The notes: generated by a model from the letters alone, not told the origin. DNA of 64,000 bases from an uncultured Mycoplasmatota bacterium (GCA_900546055.1 URBG01000002.1:17021-81020); one strand, 5' to 3'. Positions 1 through 8,990 are shown, counted from the first letter of the stretch. Made by a program: numbers and translations.

Positions 1-578
1 CTACTATCAGCATTTTTGTATTTTTCACTTAAATCAGCAAATTCATCAAATACTGTTAAAGACTTACTAGCAAAAGATGATAATATCGGTGTATTTTCTA
101 AAATTGGTTTTTGAAACTCTGAAGATTTCACAAAATCGCTACCAGCAAAATTTGGAAGAGCTAAAATATATAAAACCACAAAAACCACAATGTAATTCTT
201 TATTAATCCAACAACTGCCCCTAATAATTTTGATGGAATACCTAAAATAATTGTTAAAGTTAAAATCTTTTCAAAAATTGTTGTTGCTAATAGCAATATT
301 TTTAAAATAATAAGCAATATTCCAAACACTAACGCAAAAGCAATAATTTCATATACCGCAATATTTAAAACTGAAACACCTTTGATTAAACCATAAAAAT
401 CAAAAAAGGGTAAATAGTTCATCATAAATTCACTAATTGGATTTTTTAAAACAAAAGCAATTACAACTATTAATATATAACCAACACAATTAACCAAGCT
501 TTTCGTAAATCCCTGCTTAAATCCAATTAAAGCACCTAATAATAGAAATATTATAATACATAAATCGATTATACTCAT
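1..578 (-). CDS. cvpA: CvpA family membrane protein, 3' end cut by window edge
   Basis: This frame is open from an ATG at 578 to the window edge, so the C-terminus is missing (about 192 residues seen). It starts MSIIDLCIIIFLLLGALIGF, the typical CvpA beginning of a first membrane helix followed by a G-F/K-x-G turn, and then shows three more hydrophobic segments. A GGAGG sits just ahead of the ATG. CvpA proteins (colicin V production family) are inner-membrane proteins linked to envelope integrity; their biochemical role is unclear. In Bacillus, cvpA lies near rnhC and zapA. Here it is divergent from rnhC and no zapA is visible between them. Confidence 0.85.
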   Translation of the reverse strand, partial: MSIIDLCIIIFLLLGALIGFKQGFTKSLVNCVGYILIVVIAFVLKNPISEFMMNYLPFFDFYGLIKGVSVLNIAVYEIIAFALVFGILLIILKILLLATTIFEKILTLTIILGIPSKLLGAVVGLIKNYIVVFVVLYILALPNFAGSDFVKSSEFQKPILENTPILSSFASKSLTVFDEFADLSEKYKNADS

Positions 579-645
579 ATTATGACCTCCTATACAAATT
601 ATATTACATTCATCCTAAAAAAGAAAGCAATTACAACGGATAGTA

Positions 646-674
646 TTGTGAATCTCGATTTTTTATGTTAAAAT
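646..674 (+). promoter_or_regulatory. Promoter of rnhC
   Basis: TTGTGA (646-651), a 17-base spacer and TAAAAT (669-674). The upstream ATG at 673 lies inside the -10 box, so transcription must begin after it. This rules that ATG out and supports the ATG at 691 as the rnhC start. Confidence 0.6.
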
Positions 675-690
675 GTGTATAGGTGATAAC

Positions 691-1662
691 ATGGCAAAAA
701 ACGAAGTTCGTACCGTTACAGTAAAATTAAGTGACAACACGATGAGAAAAATGAATGAATACTTTGAAGACAAAAAAAGAGACGTTACGCCTCCATATGC
801 TGTATTTCAAGCAAAAGAAGCTGATACAATGGTTACTTTATACCAATCAGGAAAAGCTGTTTTCCAAGGTATAAGTGCAGATATAGATGCTAATATTTGG
901 ATTGAGACTGAAAAAAACTTAAACCCAAATAAAAAAGTAGAATATAAAATGGTTGATAATAATCCTAAGTCAAAACCAGCTCCTGAAGTAAAACATACTG
1001 ATGGAAAACTTTATAAATGTACTTCAATTGGTTCTGATGAAGTTGGAACTGGTGATTATTTTGGGCCAATCGTAGTTACAGCAACTTATGTTACTAAAGA
1101 AGATATTCCTTTTTTAGAGTCATTAGGAGTTCGTGATTCTAAAAAAATAACCGATGAACACATTTTAAAAGTAGTTCCTGAAATTATTAAAAAAATACCA
1201 TATTCTTGTATGATCTTATCAAATAGAGAATATAACGATAAATATAATGAAAAAATGAATTTAAATGCTATTAAAGCTAACCTTCATAACAAAGTTTTAT
1301 TAGACATGAATAAACAATTTAAAAAACATGATTATATTGTTGTCGATCAATTTACCGATCCATTTATTTATTATAAATATATTAATAATTTACCAGAAGT
1401 TCAAAGAAAAATTACTTTTGTAACAAAAGCCGAAGATAAATGTTTATCTGTTGCCTGTGGTTCTTTAATTAGCCGTTATGTCTTAATTAAAGAATTCGAA
1501 AAGCTTTCTAAGCAAATGGGGGTTAGGCTTCCAAAAGGAGCCGGACAAAAAGTCGACGAAGTTGGTGCTGAATTAATTAAAACTCATGGTATTGAAATAT
1601 TAAAAGAAATTGCTAAATACAATTTCAAAAATACTGACAAAATAAAAGAATTAGCTAAATAG
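691..1662 (+). CDS. rnhC: Ribonuclease HIII
   Basis: RNase HIII cleaves the RNA strand of RNA-DNA hybrids in the cytoplasm. The 323-residue protein has an N-terminal substrate-binding (TBP-like) domain of about 90 residues, then a linker, then the catalytic domain opening with GSDEVGTGDYFGP, the hallmark acidic motif of type 2 RNases H, and later VRDSKK and the VVDQF acidic segment. Length fits the family (about 310). The start at 691 is chosen over an ATG at 673 because GGTGAT precedes it and the 673 codon falls in the -10 box. It is a single-gene unit closed by a hairpin over its stop codon. It is divergent from cvpA. Confidence 0.95.
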   Translation: MAKNEVRTVTVKLSDNTMRKMNEYFEDKKRDVTPPYAVFQAKEADTMVTLYQSGKAVFQGISADIDANIWIETEKNLNPNKKVEYKMVDNNPKSKPAPEVKHTDGKLYKCTSIGSDEVGTGDYFGPIVVTATYVTKEDIPFLESLGVRDSKKITDEHILKVVPEIIKKIPYSCMILSNREYNDKYNEKMNLNAIKANLHNKVLLDMNKQFKKHDYIVVDQFTDPFIYYKYINNLPEVQRKITFVTKAEDKCLSVACGSLISRYVLIKEFEKLSKQMGVRLPKGAGQKVDEVGAELIKTHGIEILKEIAKYNFKNTDKIKELAK

Positions 1663-1675
1663 CTAATTTTTTTTT
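1651..1675 (+). terminator. rnhC terminator
   Basis: Perfect 7-bp stem TTAGCTA/TAGCTAA with a 2-base loop, followed by nine T. The rnhC stop codon lies in the hairpin. Confidence 0.75.
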
Positions 1676-1680
1676 GCAAA

Positions 1681-1848
1681 TAAAAAGCCCAGAAGCGGAC
1701 GTTTAACGATTAAAACCCTATCTTCTAGGTGGGCATCACATTACAAGCATTAGGAGCCTTGTGTAAACACAAGTATTCAACACTGCAAGCAAATTAGATT
1801 CCCAATCGTTAACGCGTAGGTTTTTGATAATTGTCCAATCTTCTAGAC
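1681..1848 (-). ncRNA. ssrS: Candidate 6S RNA (SsrS/BsrA type)
   Basis: This non-coding stretch of about 168 bases has its own extended -10 (TGCTATAAT). On the minus strand its two ends pair: TTAACGATT near 1803-1812 matches AATCGTTAA near 1702-1711. The middle holds a perfect hairpin CTTGTGT-TT-ACACAAG (about 1757-1772), giving the long rod with an open centre expected of 6S RNA, which binds housekeeping RNA polymerase. In B. subtilis 6S-1 RNA (bsrA) lies just downstream of hisS-aspS-yrvM; here it lies downstream of hisS-aspS and three other genes on the same strand. The class is inferred from size, fold and synteny. Another structured RNA is possible. Confidence 0.55.
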
Positions 1849-1854
1849 AATTAT

Positions 1855-1863
1855 ATTATAGCA
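1855..1863 (-). promoter_or_regulatory. Extended -10 promoter of the ncRNA
   Basis: TGCTATAAT on the minus strand (TGnTATAAT form). No good -35 is seen; the upstream DNA is a T-rich tract. Transcription would start near 1848. Confidence 0.5.
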
Positions 1864-1904
1864 CAAAAAAAGAAAAAAAGCATCCCTTTTCATCTATATT
1901 GACA

Positions 1905-2741
1905 CTATTTATCATTTTTAGATGAAAAATACTTTTTTTCTAATTTGGGATACATAACTTCACTAGTCACAGCGGCTGCACTATGAAGTCCTACACCGCG
2001 ATTGATAACTCTATTAACTATTTCATCAATCTCCAAAGAAGATGTCTCTAAACCGTCACATATTTCATTTATAGTAGAAAGGTTAGATTCAGTCAGAAAG
2101 TCCCTTACAAAATCTGGAGAAAGTGGATTCATTTCGATAGTTCTTGTAAACTGCGAAGAAATATGTTCTGCATTACCATTACTAATTTTCTCGCCAATAC
2201 TCTCATCTTTAACGCCTGCAAAGCCGATTGAATTACTAGACCCAAATTTACGTTTTGGCATTTCCGTATATTGTCCTTCAGCTATAAAAGTTACCCCAGA
2301 AATATCATAATAATCATGAACTCCAAGTTCCCCACTAACAGTATAAAACTCTGGACTCTTGGCCATGGATAAAAAACCATTGTCAGCTTCATTAACAAAC
2401 ATTCCGTCAGCATCCTCAATCAAAACAATACCCCTAGCGCTCGAACCTTTTTCAACACTATTATCAGATAACTTAACTATTGCCTCAGACATTTGAAATC
2501 TTTTAAAACTCCCATCAGCAAATGCTCCATTAATTCGGTAAAAAGGTAATCCCATTGCTTCCGCACATTTTCCGCAAAGCAAAGTTTTTCCTACCCCTAC
2601 AGAACCTAATAATAAAATATTTTGTTTATTATAAAGACCATATTTTAAATTATGGTTGACTGTTAATATCATTTTTTTAATTGCCTCATCTTGATGCACA
2701 ACTGACCTTTTAACTTTTGCATAAACCTTTGCTAATTTCAT
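1905..2741 (-). CDS. AAA+ family ATPase of unknown role
   Basis: A 278-residue single-domain ATPase. Walker A is GSVGVGKT (residues 46-53), Walker B is GIVLIEDAD (about 104-112), and an arginine-containing C-terminal lid helix region follows. The opening residues VHQDEAIKKMILTVNHNLK resemble the N-terminal helix of ClpX/HslU/RuvB-like AAA+ modules, where H-Q-D/E-A-I-K is common. There is no zinc finger and no ClpP-binding loop that I can identify, so it is not a canonical ClpX. Neighbours are the candidate 6S RNA downstream and a TtcA-like enzyme upstream. In B. subtilis the RarA ATPase gene flanks bsrA, but similarity to RarA is not obvious here. Substrate unknown. Confidence 0.7.
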   Translation of the reverse strand: MKLAKVYAKVKRSVVHQDEAIKKMILTVNHNLKYGLYNKQNILLLGSVGVGKTLLCGKCAEAMGLPFYRINGAFADGSFKRFQMSEAIVKLSDNSVEKGSSARGIVLIEDADGMFVNEADNGFLSMAKSPEFYTVSGELGVHDYYDISGVTFIAEGQYTEMPKRKFGSSNSIGFAGVKDESIGEKISNGNAEHISSQFTRTIEMNPLSPDFVRDFLTESNLSTINEICDGLETSSLEIDEIVNRVINRGVGLHSAAAVTSEVMYPKLEKKYFSSKNDK

Positions 2742-2789
2742 AAAACCACCCTTAATAAGTATCTATTATATCATTTCAATAAAACTAAA

Positions 2790-3581
2790 TCAATCATATT
2801 TACTATGAAAATCACTGTCACAATGATATCCAATTACTGTATTTAAATTAACGTTATTCGCAGATGTAAATAAACTTTTTTTAACATCTTTATTATAACG
2901 TTCCAAATAAGTAAGCAACGTCTTCATCTCAGCTCTTTTTCCACTACTTTTAGCCGTAACTGCACATGCACAATCAATAAAACTTAAATGATTAAAATTC
3001 TTCCAAGCAATTATATTTTTTTCTTCAATCAAATAAAGTGGTCTAATTAATTCCATCCCTTCAAAATTATCACTTTCAAGCTTAGGTAACATTGATGAAT
3101 AAGAACCATTATATATTAAATTAAGAAGGATTGTTTCAACAACATCATCCATATGATGACCTAACGCAATTTTATTACAGCCCATTTTCTTCGCGTAATC
3201 ATATAAATAGCCTCTACGCATTTTTGCGCAAAAATAACAAGGACTGTCAAATCGTTCAGAAATTTTAAAAATTGGTGCTTCAAATATCTCTGCTTCAATA
3301 TTTAAAAGTTTCAAATTATCTTTTATTTTACTTAATACTTCCTCGGTGTAACCTGGATTCATTACAATAAATTTCAATTCAAAACTAACCATTCCATGTC
3401 TCTGCAATTCCTGCATACATTTAGCCAGTAAAAAAGAATCTTTTCCGCCACTCATACATACTGCAACTTTATCATTTTCTTCAACCAAATGATAATTTTT
3501 AATCGCTTTAATAAATTTACTCCAAATTTCTTTACGATATTTTTTAATTATACTTTTCTCAATTATACGATATTTTTCCAT
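2790..3581 (-). CDS. TtcA-like PP-loop ATPase, probable tRNA thiolation enzyme
   Basis: The PP-loop SGGKDS marks an N-type ATP pyrophosphatase that adenylates a tRNA base. A C-x-x-C followed by KMRRG (in PCYFCAKMRRG) and a GHHMDDVVET segment match the TtcA/TtuA family, which puts sulfur on tRNA with help of an iron-sulfur cluster. Later cysteines occur in IDCACAV. The protein is 263 residues from the ATG at 3581. The open frame runs back to 3692, but the promoter at 3599-3627 would start RNA near 3592, which excludes the longer forms; GGCGAT precedes the chosen ATG. Exact base modified (s2C32 or other) cannot be told from sequence. Confidence 0.8.
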   Translation of the reverse strand: MEKYRIIEKSIIKKYRKEIWSKFIKAIKNYHLVEENDKVAVCMSGGKDSFLLAKCMQELQRHGMVSFELKFIVMNPGYTEEVLSKIKDNLKLLNIEAEIFEAPIFKISERFDSPCYFCAKMRRGYLYDYAKKMGCNKIALGHHMDDVVETILLNLIYNGSYSSMLPKLESDNFEGMELIRPLYLIEEKNIIAWKNFNHLSFIDCACAVTAKSSGKRAEMKTLLTYLERYNKDVKKSLFTSANNVNLNTVIGYHCDSDFHSKYD

Positions 3582-3598
3582 CAAATCGCCTCTCATCA

Positions 3599-3627
3599 AG
3601 TATATAATATTTACCCAACTAAAGCAA
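3599..3627 (-). promoter_or_regulatory. Promoter of the TtcA-like gene
   Basis: Minus-strand TTGCTT (3622-3627), 17-base spacer, TATACT (3599-3604). It directly abuts the T-tract of the upstream gene's terminator and decides the start codon of the downstream gene. Confidence 0.65.
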
Positions 3628-3653
3628 GAAAAAAAGGTCATATTTGACCCTTT
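3628..3653 (-). terminator. Terminator of the polysaccharide deacetylase gene
   Basis: Eight-base-pair stem AAGGGTCA/TGACCTTT (one G-T pair) around AATA, followed by a run of T. Confidence 0.75.
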
Positions 3654-5016
3654 AAAACGAAAAATAACTCTTGTTTTTATCAAGCATAACACCTTTTAAT
3701 TCAGCCATTTCACTTATTGTAACAAATTCATAGCCTTGATTTTTTAATATATCGATAGCCATAATTGCTCCCTGTACAGAATTCTGATAAATATCATGTA
3801 ATAAAATAATAGATCCGTCAGCCGCATGATTAACAATCGCACTAGCTATTTTATTTTTATCTTTTAATTTCCAATCTAAAGTATCAACATCCCATAAAAT
3901 TGTATTCATATTTGTTAATCCTTTTATATGGTCATTAATATTACCGTAAGGCGGTCTTAACAGAGTTGGGGTATATCCTGTATACTTTTTAACCACATCA
4001 TTCGTATTTTGCAATTCTTTCATAATTTCATAATCAGTTAAATGAAACAAATTCTTGTGATTATATGTATGACTGCCGATTTCATGTCCATCAGTATATT
4101 CTCTTTTAAGAACATCAGGATATTGTTCTACCCTACTTCCTAAAACAAAAAACGTAACTCTTGCATCTCTTTTTTGAAGTTCGTCTAATAAATAATTAGT
4201 TGAAGCATGTCCTGGCCCATCATCAAATGTTAGCGCTAAAAGCTTTTTACCTTTGTATACCTCAAGATCCCTTGTTTTTGCTGTTAAAATTGTCTGCGTA
4301 TTTTCACCTTTTTGGCTGATCCCCTGATACTCTTTTTTTAATATTCCATTAATTCGTTCATAAGGAATTGTTATTATAACCTCACCATCTGCATGACTAG
4401 CCACTTGATATGACGGAAATAACAATTGTAAACCTTTTTCTGTTAAAGCGAAGTGTGAAAAATTTTCTTTTATAGGCTTAGTCCCTTCTTTTACTAAAGC
4501 ATCATCAAAATTCTTTTGATAATTAGAGCTATAATCCATAACATAATAATATGATAAGCTTGATAATGTATTTAAATAATTCTTATCTTCGAAAATGTTA
4601 GATAGTTCAATTTCTTCTTTAGTTTTTTGGTTTAAAGTATATGTTTTATCCGTTCTAGCATAATGAGCTCCACCTGTAAAAGATTCAATAACTAAATGAA
4701 CTGTCGATATTTCTTTATATTCGCCCTTCGAAAAACGAATGTTAAAATCATATTGAATATCTGTATTATTTTCTTTAACAGCCTTCATAAATTCATCTTT
4801 AGCGTTTGTAACGTCTTCTTTAATTTTATTATCCAATTTTTTATTTTTTAAAATAGGATAATTAATTTTTAAATTATAATTTTTATGTTCTGAAATAATA
4901 TTTACTTCTGTTTTATTGTTACTTTTTATTATAATAATACTAATTCCTGTTACTAAAATAACAACTATTAATAATAAAACTAAAAGACCAAGTTTAGACA
5001 CTCTTCTCTTTTTCAT
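3652..5016 (-). CDS. Membrane-anchored polysaccharide deacetylase, PdaC-like
   Basis: A 454-residue protein predicted to remove acetyl groups from cell-wall glycan. The N-terminus has a basic stretch (KKRRVS) and one membrane helix (about 10-33). Residues about 40-230 look like the DUF4163/DUF3298 pair found before the catalytic domain in B. subtilis PdaC. The NodB domain begins near 255 with LTFDDGPG (metal-binding Asp-Asp), then EIGSHTYNHKN (H-x4-H) and LRPPYG, with LLHD near the end. All catalytic motifs are intact. The upstream GTG at 5025 overlaps the Shine-Dalgarno GAGGTG, so the ATG at 5016 is the likely start. It has its own promoter and terminator. Confidence 0.88.
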   Translation of the reverse strand: MKKRRVSKLGLLVLLLIVVILVTGISIIIIKSNNKTEVNIISEHKNYNLKINYPILKNKKLDNKIKEDVTNAKDEFMKAVKENNTDIQYDFNIRFSKGEYKEISTVHLVIESFTGGAHYARTDKTYTLNQKTKEEIELSNIFEDKNYLNTLSSLSYYYVMDYSSNYQKNFDDALVKEGTKPIKENFSHFALTEKGLQLLFPSYQVASHADGEVIITIPYERINGILKKEYQGISQKGENTQTILTAKTRDLEVYKGKKLLALTFDDGPGHASTNYLLDELQKRDARVTFFVLGSRVEQYPDVLKREYTDGHEIGSHTYNHKNLFHLTDYEIMKELQNTNDVVKKYTGYTPTLLRPPYGNINDHIKGLTNMNTILWDVDTLDWKLKDKNKIASAIVNHAADGSIILLHDIYQNSVQGAIMAIDILKNQGYEFVTISEMAELKGVMLDKNKSYFSF

Positions 5017-5045
5017 ATACTTCACCTCTTGTACGTCCTGTCGTC

Positions 5046-5074
5046 ATTTTACATGCTAACCCATTCTATGTCAA
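5046..5074 (-). promoter_or_regulatory. Promoter of the deacetylase gene
   Basis: Minus-strand TTGACA (5069-5074), 17-base spacer, TAAAAT (5046-5051). Confidence 0.7.
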
Positions 5075-5075
5075 C

Positions 5076-5108
5076 AAAAAATACATTTAATCTTCAAAAT
5101 GTATTTTC
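5076..5108 (-). terminator. Terminator after the YoaP-like gene
   Basis: Stem AAAATACATTT/AAATGTATTTT with an 8-base loop and trailing T on the minus strand. It separates the aspS side from the deacetylase gene. Confidence 0.65.
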
Positions 5109-5126
5109 TTTTTATAAATTAAAATA

Positions 5127-5876
5127 TTATTTTTTTAATATTCTATTTAAAGTCTCAATACTTAATAAATTAACTGTTTGAAACTTTCCTTTATAAAATA
5201 CTCCAAAATTATTAAAAACACAAGGCAACGATTTTGCTTTTTCAAGCGTATCAACCTTAATTAAAGATACAGGAACATCATTTTCTTTACAATATTTATT
5301 TATCATCTCGACATTTTGATAAACGTAGGGACACTGCATATCATAATAAATTGTTAATTGTTGATCCTTAATTTCTTGTTTTTTAGCACCTTCAGTAAAT
5401 TTTGGCATCGATCCATCAAATGAAAGAGCAAGAAGCTCATAACCATTGTCTGTTGTGTCAACGACTTTAAAGCCAAATTTCTTCACAAATGATTGAGCAG
5501 AAAGCCAAGCTTTTTGTTTTTTAGAGCCAAGCATACAAACTCCAAATTTCCCTTTTTTCTTAGCATCAGTTAAACAATATTCGAGAAGTGATTTTCCATA
5601 ACCATGACCTTTGCAATTACCTAAAACCCATAAACAATATATGTAATAGTAATTATCACCTTTAATTGGAACCCATGCTGTTTCTAATGGAGCATACTCG
5701 ATAAACACCGTCGCCTTAGCATTAAGTTTTCTAAAAACATGACCTTCTTTAACTCGCTCTGAAAGCCACTTCCGCTTAGCTTCAATTCCTGGGTGCAACT
5801 TTTTAGTACGAATAATACAGCACAAATGCTCATTATCCAAATTTTCTGCAGTTAAATTTATAAAGTCTTTTTCCAT
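5127..5876 (-). CDS. GNAT N-acetyltransferase with C-terminal YoaP domain
   Basis: A 249-residue two-domain protein. Residues about 30-150 form a GNAT fold with the acetyl-CoA loop in NCKGHGYGKSLLEYC (Q/R-x-x-G-x-G/A pattern). Residues about 170-249 match the small YoaP domain: a thioredoxin-like DMQCPYVYQNVEMI segment with a single Cys, followed by a PCVFNNFGVFYKGKF stretch. The architecture is that of B. subtilis YoaP. The acetyl acceptor is unknown. The gene follows aspS by 23 bases on the same strand and probably shares its transcript, ending at a hairpin just downstream. Confidence 0.8.
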   Translation of the reverse strand: MEKDFINLTAENLDNEHLCCIIRTKKLHPGIEAKRKWLSERVKEGHVFRKLNAKATVFIEYAPLETAWVPIKGDNYYYIYCLWVLGNCKGHGYGKSLLEYCLTDAKKKGKFGVCMLGSKKQKAWLSAQSFVKKFGFKVVDTTDNGYELLALSFDGSMPKFTEGAKKQEIKDQQLTIYYDMQCPYVYQNVEMINKYCKENDVPVSLIKVDTLEKAKSLPCVFNNFGVFYKGKFQTVNLLSIETLNRILKK

Positions 5877-5899
5877 CTGTTACCTCGTTTCAACTTCAA

Positions 5900-7624
5900 T
5901 CATTTTAAACTGATATGTAGTTCATCTAATTGTCTTTCTGAAACTTCATTAGGTGCCTCACTCATTAAATCAGAAGCACTAGTTGTTTTTGGAAAAGCAA
6001 TAACATCACGAATGTTCTCAGTACCACATAAGATCATTGTAAGTCTTTCTAAGCCTAAAGCTAACCCACCGTGAGGCGGAGCTCCTAACGTTAAAGCATC
6101 AAGTAAAAATCCAAATTGTTTTGAAGCTTGCTCTTTACTAAAGCCTAAAGACTCCAATACCTTTTCTTGAACCTCTGGTGAATGAATTCTGATACTGCCA
6201 CCACCAACTTCGTAGCCATTTAAAACAACATCATAAGCACGAGCTAATGCGTGTTTTTTATCTGCTAAATCATCGGGACTTGCTGGCGAAGTAAATGGAT
6301 GATGACAAGCGATATATCTTTCTTCTTCCTCACTATATTCAAACATTGGAAAATCAGTAACCCAAAGGAAATTATATTTATCTTTTGGAATTAAATTTAA
6401 ATCTCTACCAAGCTTCAATCTTAATTCTCCTAAAGCTGTTTTAACCATTGATTTATCTCCAGCAATGATAAAGATTAAATCATTGTTTTCTAAAGACAAA
6501 GATTCTTTTAAAGATAAAGAAATTTCTTCAGTAACAAATTTAGCTATACTACCAGTAAATTCTTCATTATATTTCAAGAAAGCTAAAGCGTTTGCTCTAT
6601 AAATCTTTACAAACTCTGTTAACTTATCAATATCTTTCCTAGAATACTTGTCTGCAGCATTTTTAACTACTAAGCAGTTAATTACCCCATTATTATTAAT
6701 AACTTCTTTAAACACCGTAAAATCAGTATTTTCAAAAGCCTTAGTTATATCACAAATTGGCATTTCAAATCTAGTATCTGGTTTATCACTTCCATAAAGG
6801 TCCATTGCCATTTCATAAGTCATTCTTTTAAATGGTAAGTTAACTGAAATGCCCTTTACATCATAAAATATTTTTGCAAGTAAACCTTCAGTTAATGACA
6901 TTACATCATTTTCATTTACAAAACTCATTTCTAAGTCTATTTGTGTAAACTCCGGTTGTCTATCAGCTCTTAAATCCTCATCACGGAAACATCTTGCAAT
7001 TTGATAATACCTTTCAAAACCAGAAATCATAAGCAATTGTTTAAATAATTGTGGTGACTGTGGAAGAGCATAAAAAGATCCACGGTTAACCCTAGAAGGA
7101 ACCAAATAATCACGTGCTCCTTCAGGTGTTGACTTACATAAAATAGGAGTTTCCATTTCAATGAATTCATTATCATTTAAATAATTTCGCGTACTCTGCA
7201 TTATTTTATGTTTGGTTATTAAATTATTTTTTAACTCTTCTCTTCTTAAATCCAAATAACGATATTTTAATCTCGTATCTTCCAAAGCCGTTGTATTGTT
7301 TAAATCAAAAGGTAAATCCGAACATTCATTTAATATTTCTATTTCTGATACTTCAACTTCTATTTCACCAGTTTTTAAATTTGGATTAGATGTTTGCCTC
7401 TTAACAACATTACCAGTAGCTTCGATAACAAATTCACTTTTTAATGTCATGGCTATTTCATAAGCTGGACTCTCTGGATTAATTACAAGTTGAATAATAC
7501 CACTTCTATCACGCAAATCGATAAAAACCAAGCCACCTAAATTACGTTTTTTAGCAACCCAACCTTTTAAAGTTACTGTTTCTTCAACGTTTCCAATATT
7601 AATATTTGCATTGTTAACTTTCAT
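5900..7624 (-). CDS. aspS: Aspartyl-tRNA synthetase
   Basis: Class II synthetase that charges tRNA-Asp. An N-terminal OB-fold anticodon-binding domain (about 1-100, GWVAKKRNLGGLVFIDLRDR) leads to the catalytic core with motif 2 FRDEDLRADRQPEF and motif 3 GLALGLERL, and the bacterial insertion domain (about 280-410) between them. At 574 residues it is the usual bacterial length. The ATG at 7624 is preferred over one at 7636: it lies two bases after the hisS stop and is preceded by AGGTGAGG. Translational coupling with hisS is therefore likely. The hisS-aspS pairing is standard in Bacillota. Confidence 0.97.
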   Translation of the reverse strand: MKVNNANINIGNVEETVTLKGWVAKKRNLGGLVFIDLRDRSGIIQLVINPESPAYEIAMTLKSEFVIEATGNVVKRQTSNPNLKTGEIEVEVSEIEILNECSDLPFDLNNTTALEDTRLKYRYLDLRREELKNNLITKHKIMQSTRNYLNDNEFIEMETPILCKSTPEGARDYLVPSRVNRGSFYALPQSPQLFKQLLMISGFERYYQIARCFRDEDLRADRQPEFTQIDLEMSFVNENDVMSLTEGLLAKIFYDVKGISVNLPFKRMTYEMAMDLYGSDKPDTRFEMPICDITKAFENTDFTVFKEVINNNGVINCLVVKNAADKYSRKDIDKLTEFVKIYRANALAFLKYNEEFTGSIAKFVTEEISLSLKESLSLENNDLIFIIAGDKSMVKTALGELRLKLGRDLNLIPKDKYNFLWVTDFPMFEYSEEEERYIACHHPFTSPASPDDLADKKHALARAYDVVLNGYEVGGGSIRIHSPEVQEKVLESLGFSKEQASKQFGFLLDALTLGAPPHGGLALGLERLTMILCGTENIRDVIAFPKTTSASDLMSEAPNEVSERQLDELHISLK

Positions 7625-7625
7625 A

Positions 7626-8897
7626 CTATTCCTCACCTATTTTTATATCTAAAAATTCTATTAAATTTTCTATTTCAATTTTATACTCTTCTTTTGTTGC
7701 ATTACTTTTTAAAGTAACAATATTATTTTTAACCTCGTCTTCACCAACAATCATTACAAATTTAGCGCCCAACTTCTCTGAGTGTTTAAAATTATTTTTC
7801 ATATTACGACCCAAATAATCCATATCGACATTAAATCCGTTTAATCTTAAATTATTGACTAATGACATTACATAAGCTCGTTCATTTTCTGAATAAGCAA
7901 TTGCATAAATATCTAAAGCTTCTTCGTCTTCTATGCTTATTCCTTCAGCTTGTAAAGCCAATAATAATCTTTCAATCCCAATTGCAAAACCAACACCTGG
8001 AGTACTTGGTCCTCCCACGGTTTCAACTAAATTATCATATCTTCCACCAGCACCCAAAACATTTTGACTGCCAAAATCTTTGATATCAGCCTCAACTTCA
8101 AATACAGTATGAGTATAATAGTCTAATCCGCGCACAAGCTTATCATCAACTATATATTCAATCCCCATTGCCTCTAAATAAGATTTTACTTTTTCAAAAT
8201 GTTGTTTACTATTTTCATTCAAATAGTCTGTCATTTTTGGTGCCTTTTTCATAATTTCATTATTGCTATCAATTTTACAATCCAAAATACGAAGTGGATT
8301 TTTTTCATAACGGTTTTGACAATCTTCACATAAATCCTTCACATAAGGTTTAAAATAATCGAGTAAAGCCTCACGATAATTCACACGCGATTCCATATCG
8401 CCTAGTGTATTTATATTAACTTTAATCCCTTTCAAGCCTAAAAGACCAAACAAATTAACGATAATACTAATAACCTCAGCATCCATAATTGGATCATCAC
8501 TACCAAATGTTTCAACACCAAATTGTGTAAATTCACGGTTACGGCCTGATTGTGGTCTTTCATACCTAAACATTGAGCCAAAATACCAAGCCTTAAGCGG
8601 CATTGAACCTGCATATAATTTATTTTCAATAAAACAACGAACAAGACCTGCAGTCCCCTCTGGTCTTAAAGTCATATTTCGCTTACCACGATCTATAAAA
8701 TCATAAGTTTCTTTACTTACAATATCAGTAGTCTCTCCTACGCCACGGTGAAATAATTCACTTGCCTCAAAAATTGGTGTTTGAAAATATTTATAATTAT
8801 ATTTATCCATTAATGCTTGAATTAATTTTCGCAAATATAAAACTTGACGAGCATTTTCTCCATATATATCATAAGTTCCTTTAGGTTTTTGTATCAT
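7626..8897 (-). CDS. hisS: Histidyl-tRNA synthetase
   Basis: Class II synthetase for tRNA-His. The sequence opens with KPKGTYDIYGENA (motif 1 region), carries motif 2 FRYERPQSGRNREFTQFG, the histidine-specific VRGLDYYTHTVFEV, and motif 3 GVGFAIGIERLL, followed by a C-terminal anticodon-binding domain (about 325-423). A four-cysteine stretch, C-x2-C near 234 and a Cys near 247, sits in the insertion domain. Length 423 is typical. It leads the hisS-aspS operon from a consensus promoter with a leader of under 30 bases, leaving no room for a T-box, so tRNA-sensing control is not evident. Confidence 0.97.
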   Translation of the reverse strand: MIQKPKGTYDIYGENARQVLYLRKLIQALMDKYNYKYFQTPIFEASELFHRGVGETTDIVSKETYDFIDRGKRNMTLRPEGTAGLVRCFIENKLYAGSMPLKAWYFGSMFRYERPQSGRNREFTQFGVETFGSDDPIMDAEVISIIVNLFGLLGLKGIKVNINTLGDMESRVNYREALLDYFKPYVKDLCEDCQNRYEKNPLRILDCKIDSNNEIMKKAPKMTDYLNENSKQHFEKVKSYLEAMGIEYIVDDKLVRGLDYYTHTVFEVEADIKDFGSQNVLGAGGRYDNLVETVGGPSTPGVGFAIGIERLLLALQAEGISIEDEEALDIYAIAYSENERAYVMSLVNNLRLNGFNVDMDYLGRNMKNNFKHSEKLGAKFVMIVGEDEVKNNIVTLKSNATKEEYKIEIENLIEFLDIKIGEE

Positions 8898-8923
8898 TTT
8901 ATCTCTCCTTACGTCTATTTAAA

Positions 8924-8952
8924 ATTATATGTGTTTTTAGCTTAAAAGTCAA
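8924..8952 (-). promoter_or_regulatory. Promoter of the hisS-aspS operon
   Basis: Minus-strand TTGACT (8947-8952), 17-base spacer, TATAAT (8924-8929). Confidence 0.75.
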
Positions 8953-8963
8953 TGTAAGACATT

Positions 8964-8990
8964 GAAAAAGTCAAGTAAACCTTGACTTTT
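8964..8990 (-). terminator. Terminator of the surface-protein operon
   Basis: Eight-base-pair stem AAGTCAAG/CTTGACTT with a GTTTA loop and trailing T, directly after the stop of the gene ending at 8992. Confidence 0.75.
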
